A stretch of 64,000 bases of DNA from Schistosoma haematobium (Eukaryota; Platyhelminthes; Trematoda; Strigeidida; Schistosomatidae): NCBI RefSeq assembly GCF_000699445.3, contig NC_067200.1, positions 8,616,450-8,680,449 of the forward strand, given 5' to 3'. The notes under the pieces are model-generated. The model did no database searches, was not told the origin of the DNA, and worked only from the letters and a program-made list of their open reading frames with translations. This document shows positions 57,192 through 64,000 of the stretch, piece after piece. A program made the translations under genes and the position numbers. Within the stretch, counting starts at the first letter, position 1. Every line of letters begins with the position of its first letter.

Positions 57192-57530
57192 GTCCACTTG
57201 GTATTGTTTGCTTGAATCTTCTTTTGATGTTTAAGATTGCAATTGATCAGTCTCTTATGGGCATATGTGCATCCTGTTCAGATTGCATCGACATTGCCTT
57301 AAGTCACAAACATTGTAAGCAAAGATGGATGGTGAATGTTTGCTTGAATCTTCCCAAGTAAACAATACCAAGTGAACTTAAACTCCACCGCTTTACACAA
57401 GAAAATGGATATAAAGACTCAGTAGTTAAGTGGATAAAGCGATAGCAGCGATGGAAGTGAACGGTTCGAGTCTCGGAGTGAACATCGTGGATTCCACTGC
57501 TAGCCCCCATCCAACTTTGAGTCAGTAAAT
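57192..57530. mobile_element. Group A SINE, inverted pair with the ribozyme deleted
   Basis: A minus post-ribozyme part (57195-57335) faces a plus head (57405-57490, AACGGTTCGAGTCTCGG). The plus copy jumps from GTGAACATC to GTGGATTCCACTGC, losing the hammerhead. Ends are CACTTGGTATTGTTT and AAACAATACCAAGTG. Confidence 0.75.
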
Positions 57531-58194
57531 TGACCATAAACACACTGCTTATCTTCAGTTATTAAGTAGTAAGTTTTGACTAATATTCTTGTGTTATAGA
57601 TACATAGATTATAGGTATTCAGTAGGAAATAAACACTGGTGTCGAAATAAATACATAAAAACATACCTGTCGGAAGTGAAACACTTTTTATTAATGGTGT
57701 TGGATGATCATTGAACTATGTCCAAATTTGACTGAAGTTGGAAATGGACCAGTGGACGTCTACTTAAATGTCTTGATGTTAGCACGGTCGCGAGTGATTA
57801 CTGGTGAAGATTTCGATACTAGGACGAAACTATGCGTCCTGGTTTTGAATGATACTTCATCTGAGGTCAGTCTGTGACAAATACAGACCACAAAAATCAT
57901 TAACTCGCTTGTATTATATAAGAAGTGAAAAAGTCGATAAAAAACAAATTACGTATAAGTCAGTAGTTCTTATTTTACCTAGCTATGGAACTTCAACTGT
58001 TACGAAACATAATTTGGAAATTATCTCGGTGAAATTCCAACAACTGAATTATCACTGATGATTCGAAATTGCTGGATAACTGGTTTGTCTTGGTGCTGAA
58101 CATTTTAATAATATTGAAACCCCTACCGGACGAAATAGAAGAGCTTGTGTTTTCATGATGAACACCGTAAATATGAAGTTACCGATTTGATTCA
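57531..58194. other. AT-rich stretch with a hammerhead-3'-half-like motif
   Basis: 57811-57842 (ACTAGGACGAAACTATGCGTC) resembles the GAAA side of a hammerhead; the other core strand is unconvincing (GTGAAGA). Otherwise nothing. Confidence 0.35.
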
Positions 58195-58722
58195 CATAAC
58201 TTTAGTGTAGAGGCATTTGTGGAGACATTAAAATTGTCCTATTTTAAAGCACGAGCTAATCTTACCAAGACCATCGTTAAAATTCTAGTTGCAGTGTATG
58301 CTCGATTCGTTCTACTATGGGACGTTCCAGTGAAGTGCACTCACGACCTTACCTGGGCGTCGGATTCAAGATTATGGAATCCCTACAGTCTTCACAAATA
58401 CCTTTATGCTGATATTAACCATGTGCTAACTGAATATTAACTTCGAGGTGCAACTCCTGGGGTTCTGAAGTAAAGTTTTAGCAGTGGTGTTCTACCATGT
58501 CTGATATCGCACGGTTATTGACTTCAAGCAATTAGTGGGGGTTGTACAACATCGTGAACTGATTAAAGTTAGACAAAAACCACATTGGATGCGGCCTTGG
58601 TGGTCTAGAAATTAAAAGTCTTCTCTCAAGACTGAAGATTCTGGGTTCCATGTTTTGTGGTAGGGTTGTGGATGCACATTGTTAATGAGTCACACACTAA
58701 GATGAAATGGTCATCCAGTGTG
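58195..58722. mobile_element. Group B SINE, old inverted pair
   Basis: A diverged minus part (58200-58370, GGGACGTTCCAGTGAAGTGCAC) leads into a plus leader, head (GGTGGTCTAGAAATTAAAAG) and ruined hammerhead ending CATCCAGTG at 58722. Confidence 0.6.
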
Positions 58723-58957
58723 GTGTGTCTGCGGAAATAAAGAAATTTTCTTGTTTAGTTATTCGGCTACATGAGATCTGTTCGTAAGGTAGGAGAACAG
58801 TTGTATTTTATTTAGTCAGAGTATCAATTAGTTTGCCCTAGACTAAGCCCATGATGTGTTGGATAATAATTAACATTATAAATCTAAATTGTATTGATGT
58901 AAAAAACACACATAAATGATTTAAAGATGATCTGGATAAAGTGAATAATATTCCAAT

Positions 58958-59385
58958 TTAGATCAATAACCGATCAATGTTAGACCATCAGTGAAAACCT
59001 GGAAGCCATGGGTGGACGTTTTGTCTTACTAAGGGATTTATCATCAGTGCGTTATTTAGTGTTAATTATCATTAGTAGCATTATTTAGTAAATGAATGGA
59101 TTAGATTATGTAAATATTGAAAAAAGGGGATTGGTATAAAATAAGAGTTAAGTAAACATGAAGAGAATATTTCAGCTATGGAGCAATTTAAAAGGGATGG
59201 AAATGTTGAGTAAAAGATATTGATTTGAATTAAATTACTCGTGAAAACCAGGTAGTACTAGTTAGTTACTTCCTCATGATAAAGAAAGTCCTCATGAGTG
59301 AGTATTCATAATAGGCAATAAAAAGCAGGACTTCATGTCGCGGGCGCCAAAGCTTAACCTTCAAACCATTGAGCCCAGATCAATT
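58958..59385 (-). mobile_element. Two degenerate group B fragments
   Basis: 58958-59055 is a minus tail and hammerhead remnant. 59225-59385 is a second with GGACTTCATGTCGCGGGCG and AACCATTGAGCCC from the head. Confidence 0.55.
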
Positions 59386-59521
59386 TTTGCTTAAAACTAT
59401 AAAAATTCTATAATGTTCATAAATACTATGTACTGACAAAAGACACTGATAAAAGAAAGTGTGATATGTAATTTATTAACCATTATGGTGTGAGTTATTT
59501 TGATGTCTAAATGGTGTACTT

Positions 59522-59605
59522 TGATAAAGTTTTGTTGTCTAAGTTCAAAGGAACAAAACTCTATCAAAACTATCCATCTGAGCTATAAATCTTCTCCACC
59601 ATTTC
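59522..59605 (-). mobile_element. Penelope-derived hairpin element with 13-bp duplication
   Basis: 84 bp made only of the terminal segment GTGGAGAAGATTTATAGC ... GATAGAGTTTTGTT and its inverted continuation. It is flanked by AAATGGTGTACTT (59509-59521) and AAATGGTGCACTT (59606-59618), one mismatch apart. Confidence 0.7.
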
Positions 59606-59619
59606 AAATGGTGCACTTA

Positions 59620-60290
59620 TCAGCTGGATCTACGTGACACCTAGAGTAGATGGTTGTATTGAGTCTTTTGCTTCAAATGATCCATGCGTTGATTTTGAAG
59701 CCAGTGAAGCCAGATAATAAGTAACGTATTCAATGGGTACAATAACAATTTAAACGTATACTAACAACAGCATTCAACAGAAAAGAATGAAGTGACCGAT
59801 GTGTATATCTTTTGTTTGATCAGTTAATATAATTCGAATGATCGTAAACTGTTTCTTTCTTATTAAATCTAATTTGTTGAAACCAATTGACCCCATTTAC
59901 TTTTAGTTAGTTTGCTTAAATGTTTATAATTTTGTATTTTGAAAACTGTTTGCCTAATGTAATTGCCTTAATCAAATAATTTCTTGATGAAGTTAGTATT
60001 TGAAGTTGCCTAAGATATGTCAGCTCATTTGACTTGAAATCTGTTAAGATAAATTGATTCAACAGATCATGCGTATAATTTGGATCGTTGATAGGAAGTG
60101 ACACTAGTATGTGTGTGTGTGTTTGGGGTATGTGCTAAGTGAATTGATGTACTGGACAAACTTTGTGTATGACTGAAAGTTAATAATTTATCATATCAAC
60201 ATAATTAACGGGATTATAAAATGATACATTTACTTGACAGATTTTCTTTAATCTATTCAGATAAGAAAAAATCTATGTCTGAGAATAATA
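59620..60290. other. AT-rich stretch with short (TG)n near 60109-60122
   Basis: No other supported feature. Confidence 0.5.
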
Positions 60291-60307
60291 TGAAGATGGT
60301 ACAAATG

Positions 60308-60408
60308 GTGGAGAAGATTTGTAGCTCAGGTGGATGATTTTGATGGAGTTTTGTTCTCTGAGCTCTACGACCAAACCATCCAGCTCAGAGAACAAAACTC
60401 CATCAAAA
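60308..60408 (+). mobile_element. Penelope-derived hairpin element with exact 14-bp duplication
   Basis: 101 bp with inverted repeats GATGGAGTTTTGTTCTCTGA / TCAGAGAACAAAACTCCATC around a 15-25 bp loop. It is flanked by AGATGGTACAAATG at 60294-60307 and 60409-60422. Its ends equal those of the 494-bp element at 52819-53312, and it lacks any coding part. Confidence 0.8.
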
Positions 60409-60422
60409 AGATGGTACAAATG

Positions 60423-60824
60423 AATGAAGGTGATAAATACATGAACACTATGATGTTGGTTTTGTGATACCTGCCGTATGTAGCAATGATTCATCAAAAT
60501 ATAGTAATCTAAGCGTTATTAGTGGGAATAAGTTTTTAGTAAACTAAACTATAGAAACGTGTATTAAGTTGTTGCAGTTAGTGAACAGGAAATTCTACTT
60601 CAGTTTGGTTTCATGCTAGACGGAAATCCTCAGAAAGATATCTATTTACAATCTTCAAGAAACCACTGTTCTCTAGTGAAACTGAACTACAGTTAAACAC
60701 CATCCATCTGTGCTTTAATTGATTGTGACTTTATGACAATGTCGAGGGGATCCTCAGAGAATGTACATATGAGGAGAAGAGAGAGGCCGATTGTAGTCCT
60801 AAACGTTAATGAAAAGATTCAAAC
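60423..60824. other. Stretch without recognised feature
   Basis: No supported feature. Confidence 0.4.
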
Positions 60825-61048
60825 AACGAATATATGTGAATCAAACTTCACCCAATCGCACAAGCTTGTAGTAAAGTGTGGACAATTTCTAAATGGATAA
60901 TATGATGCAGTTGCAGAGCAAGTGGTACTGAGTTCGAGTCCCGGAGTGAACACTAATTCTTAGATGCACATGCTTCCAGTTGACAAGTCCCAAATAGAAC
61001 GAGACGCTCGTCTTGGATTCCACTACTAGCCACCATTCATTTCAACTT
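60825..61048 (+). mobile_element. Group A (Sm-alpha-like) SINE
   Basis: Head with GAGTTCGAGTCCCGGAG, then a hammerhead reading TTGACAA ... GAACGAGAC; core and GAAA are both mutated. Continues through TTGGATTCCACTACTAGCC. Confidence 0.8.
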
Positions 61049-61459
61049 AAAAATCTGTTACATATTTTATTTATGTTCAGGTTGATGATATATAATGGAA
61101 CTTGATGAGAAAATCTGTAGTGTTTACAAAAAGTAGTGAGATATTATTTTCAATAATTAGCTAGCCATACCAAGAGGTTTGAAGGTTTAAAGTGTATGGT
61201 TTATATAAGACTATCAACATTCTTCTCTTAAGGACAATTGTTAGTAGTAAACTTTGTTTTCTTTAAAATTAAGCAAACTATGCAAGTAGAATAAAGGTGA
61301 ACAGACTTTCTAGGTTATTTTTTCTGAATTCATCAATGAATATCATGTTTACAGGGCTCTTTATATAAACTTTAAGATCTAGATTTCTTATGGAATAATT
61401 TTGAACAAATATTCTAAATACCATAGAAAATAAAGTATTGCTTTAAATAATCTACTTAT
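61049..61459. other. AT-rich stretch, nothing recognised
   Basis: No supported feature. Confidence 0.5.
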
Positions 61460-61800
61460 AATAGTTGAATTCATGAGTTCATTGAAGCTAGACCACAATG
61501 GAAAACTTGGAAGCGTTGAATGACCGTTTCGTCCTGAGACTGATGAGTAGTGAGCATCCACGATCTCGCATGCGGGATTCGAACCCAGGACCTTAGATCT
61601 CTCACGTGAACGCTTAACCTCTAGGCCACTATGTTAAGAATTACTGATATTATTGTGCGAGATCGTGGATGGGCACTGACGAGTAACCCCATACTAGGAT
61701 TAAATGAATGTCCAGTGCTTCCACGTTTTCGATGGTGGTCTAACATCAATCATTTCATGATCTCAATCAAAAACGTAACAATCTCCACAATCCCATATTG
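61460..61800. mobile_element. Group B SINE, inverted pair of two subfamilies
   Basis: The minus copy (61632-61463) is of the TCATTGAAGCTAG subfamily. The plus copy (61655-61800) ends in the other tail type (CATCAATCATTTCATGATC). Both hammerheads are damaged. Confidence 0.8.
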
Positions 61801-62034
61801 GCAAAAATTATTGTTAAAGAACTATTTGAGTTAAGTGAGTAAAATTGTAATCAGTGTCAGTACTCAAGATGTTTCCTGTCATATTCTTGGAGTTATACAA
61901 GAGCTTCAAAGCTCTATATAGCCTTAACATTTGTAGTTTTGAGATAGGAAAACAAATAACCAAAACTAGGTTTAATTGAATCTGTCTTAAAATTAGATTA
62001 AAAATAAACTATGCATTCAGTGTTACAAGCAAAA

Positions 62035-62335
62035 ATAGAGCGTGGCTAGCAGTGGAACCCAGGACATGTGTTTCGTCCCATTTGATACTCGTCAGCTGAA
62101 GGTGTCTGTATCTCAGAGTTGATGTTCAATCCACAACTCGAACTCAGTACCGTTCACTTCAAATGCCATCGTGTTATCCCCTTAACTACTGAGTCCTGAT
62201 AATCACTTGTTTGTGTATTGGGGTGAAGTTTAAATTCACTTGGTACTATTTATTTAAATCTTCCCATCGATATACCTTTATCTCAGAGTTAATGTTCACT
62301 CAACGGGAAGATTCATGTAAACAATACCAAGTGAC
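62035..62335. mobile_element. Group A (Sm-alpha-like) SINE with inverted end
   Basis: A minus copy with head, hammerhead and CACTTGGTACTATTT end. It is then partly repeated inverted to CAATACCAAGTG at 62323-62334. Confidence 0.82.
62057..62100 (-). ncRNA. Hammerhead ribozyme, core intact, stem III changed in pairs (group A)
   Basis: Core CTGACGA, GAAA and GTC triplet are kept. Stem I is TTCAG/CTGGG with wobbles. Stem III is ACACATGT where others have ACGCGCGT, i.e. G-C replaced by A-T on both strands. Stem II is poor (GTAT versus GGAC), so activity is doubtful. Confidence 0.6.
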
Positions 62336-62440
62336 GTTATATTCAATGACCATCATAAATTATACTTCATTCAGTAATATAGAAATACTAGACTTATAAA
62401 TATCATTTGACATTTAAGATAACAAACTTTATAAAATAAT

Positions 62441-63028
62441 AAGAGAATGATCAATTGCAATCTTAATCATCATTGGGAAGATTCAAGTAAACAAAATCAA
62501 GTTAATCTAAAACTTCACCTCATTGCACAAGAAACTGGTTATCACGACTCAATAGCTAAGTAGATAACTTGATGCCGTATAAAGCAAACAGTACTGAGTT
62601 CGAGTCTCAGAGTGAACGTCAACACTGAGACGCAGGCTTATCCAGGTGATATGTCCCAAATATGACAAATCGAGCATCCCCTATTCCACTGCTAACCACT
62701 ATCCATCTTTGCTCACAATGCTTGTGAATTAAGGCAATATCGAAACAATCCGCACACGATGCATATATGCCAGTAAGAGAATGATCAATTGCAATCTTAA
62801 TCATCATTGGGAAGATTCAAGTAAACAAAATCAAGTTAATCTAAAACCTCACCTCATTGCACAAGAAACTGGTTATCATGACTCAATAGCTAAGTAGATA
62901 ACTTGATGCCGTATAAAGCAAACAGTACTGGGTTCGAGTCTCAGAATGAATATCAACACTGAGATGCGGGCATATCCAGCTAACGAGTCCCAAATATAAC
63001 AAAACACGTATCCTGTATTCCACTATTA
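62441..63028 (+). mobile_element. Group A (Sm-alpha-like) SINE, tandem dimer (334-bp period)
   Basis: Two closely similar units in direct orientation; AAGAGAATGATCAATTGCAA recurs at 62441 and 62775. Each has the head (AGCTAAGTAGATAAC ... GAGTTCGAGTC or GGGTTCGAGTC) and a hammerhead. The first hammerhead is destroyed (GGTGATA); the second has CTAACGA and ACAAAAC. Both are inactive. Confidence 0.88.
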
Positions 63029-64000
63029 TCCACTATACAAAATATTAGTTGTGTTTTTTTTAATTTCAATTTTACTCAAGCGAATATTGAATAAAATTAT
63101 AACAAATAGTTATTATTGTCTATAATATAAGTCCGTTTCATATGTTGGTCTATTTATTTCTATAAAACAAAAACAAAGAAAAAAAACGACTTCTTTTTAG
63201 TAGAAGAAAAACAAGACGAGTTTTTCACAACAACAACACTGACGACGACAACGACAACGACAACAACAACAGAAAGAAAAAGAAAAAAATAATAATACAT
63301 TTTAACTTGCATTCACAATTCAATGATTATAATACTGATTGTATTTTATAGATTCATTGTAAGTTAGATTATTCAATGTTCTATTGAAATTCATTCGAGT
63401 ATAAAATATTGAAATGAAGAGAGAAAAAGAACAATCTGTTAAAACAATTGGACAGTTTTTTTTGTTTTATTTTAAATTCATGCGGACATTTCAAATCATT
63501 ATGGTTAACTTGGTAAATTGATTTAGTTGGTTTGTTTGTTTTTCATTACAGTTTCATTACAGATTATCAGGAACTATTGAATGATTAAAAGAGATGATTG
63601 AATAATAGTAGAACAGTGTTATTTCTAAATGACTGGTTAATGTGTAGAGATATATAACATAATTGATAGTTGTTTAGTGTTGATCAATTTGTAATGTGGT
63701 TATTAGTTTAAGTAACTATTCAGTAACATTTAAAGTTTTGAAGCTGAATAATAAGATTTACAAGTTTAGAAAAGATCTTTCGAGCCTTGAAATCTAGTAC
63801 TCATTAATACATAGAGTGTGTTTATCGAGTTTCCTGATAACGACATTAAACTGCCTAATACCTTAACATGATGCATTCAATATTGATTCAGTTAAAATAG
63901 TATGGATATATTGTGAATTCGTTAAAAGAAATTGGTCTATACTAGATAACTGGATACTTATGAAATTGGTCACTAATCAGTGATCATTCACTTATATTTT
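63029..64000. other. AT-rich window end with a (CAA/GAC)n run at 63225-63275
   Basis: Low-complexity A-rich and CAA-rich sequence, then nothing recognised to the end. Confidence 0.5.

Larger units (their letters stand above)
54316..64000 (+). other. Probable intron 1 of the SCYL2-like gene (open to the right)
   Basis: Starts with GTAAGT. No downstream exon continuing the kinase-like domain was recognised. The 9.7 kb hold group A and B SINEs in both orientations and two Penelope-derived hairpins. The end is not in the window. Confidence 0.55.

Noticed and set aside
57811..57845. Possible hammerhead at 57800-57845
   Set aside because: Only the GAAA side is convincing; the other core strand does not fit and stem I is not formed.

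Overview
The window looks like a repeat-dominated, AT-rich piece of a trematode nuclear genome, most likely a Schistosoma species. The basis is the combination of Sm-alpha-type tRNA-derived SINEs carrying hammerhead ribozymes, RTE-clade (SR2-like) non-LTR retrotransposons with AAGT-type 3' tails, and Penelope-like elements with a GIY-YIG domain. The species cannot be decided from the sequence. No bacterial or phage-like organisation is visible, and nearly all long open frames are remains of mobile elements or chance frames.

Host gene content is very low. The one convincing host exon is at 54088-54315 (+). It is the first coding exon of an SCY1-like (SCYL2-type) pseudokinase and ends at a consensus 5' splice site. 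From there to the window end I found no second exon, so about 9.7 kb is read as repeat-filled first intron. A diverged 18S rRNA pseudogene fragment lies at 12055-12840.

Two related hammerhead SINE groups dominate. Group A (Sm-alpha-like) and group B, which is more abundant, each have a tRNA-like A/B-box head followed by a type I hammerhead. Group B copies occur about every 1-3 kb, often as head-to-head inverted pairs. Two neighbouring copies at 40012-40057 (-) and 40377-40422 (+) have fully intact hammerheads, a third at 55080-55125 has an intact core, and three more keep the core with weaker helices. One group B locus (35330-35865) is a head-to-tail dimer with 403 bp between cleavage sites. 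A group A locus (62441-63028) is a tandem dimer of 334 bp.

Layout. 1-8 kb: RTE 5' and 3' fragments, SINEs and a purine-rich tract. 8.5-10.2 kb: the longest RTE copy, with reverse transcriptase motifs. 12 kb: 18S pseudogene. 14-15 kb: a second non-LTR family with an endonuclease start. 16-18.8 kb: RTE 3' end, Penelope-like RT, and repeat family C. 20.4-21.6 kb: an RTE 3' end with an 886-bp AAGT/GAGT tail. 22.8-26.4 kb: a 3.6-kb palindrome with two 1,597-bp arms. 27-30 kb: RTE fragments, including a 5'-inverted copy. 32-50 kb: dense SINEs, LTR-like repeats (family D), families C and G, and a GIY-YIG fragment. 50.7-53.4 kb: family C, family G and a Penelope-derived insertion. 54-64 kb: the SCYL2-like exon and its intron, with SINEs and Penelope-derived hairpin elements. 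Between these, the remaining sequence is AT-rich with nothing I recognise.
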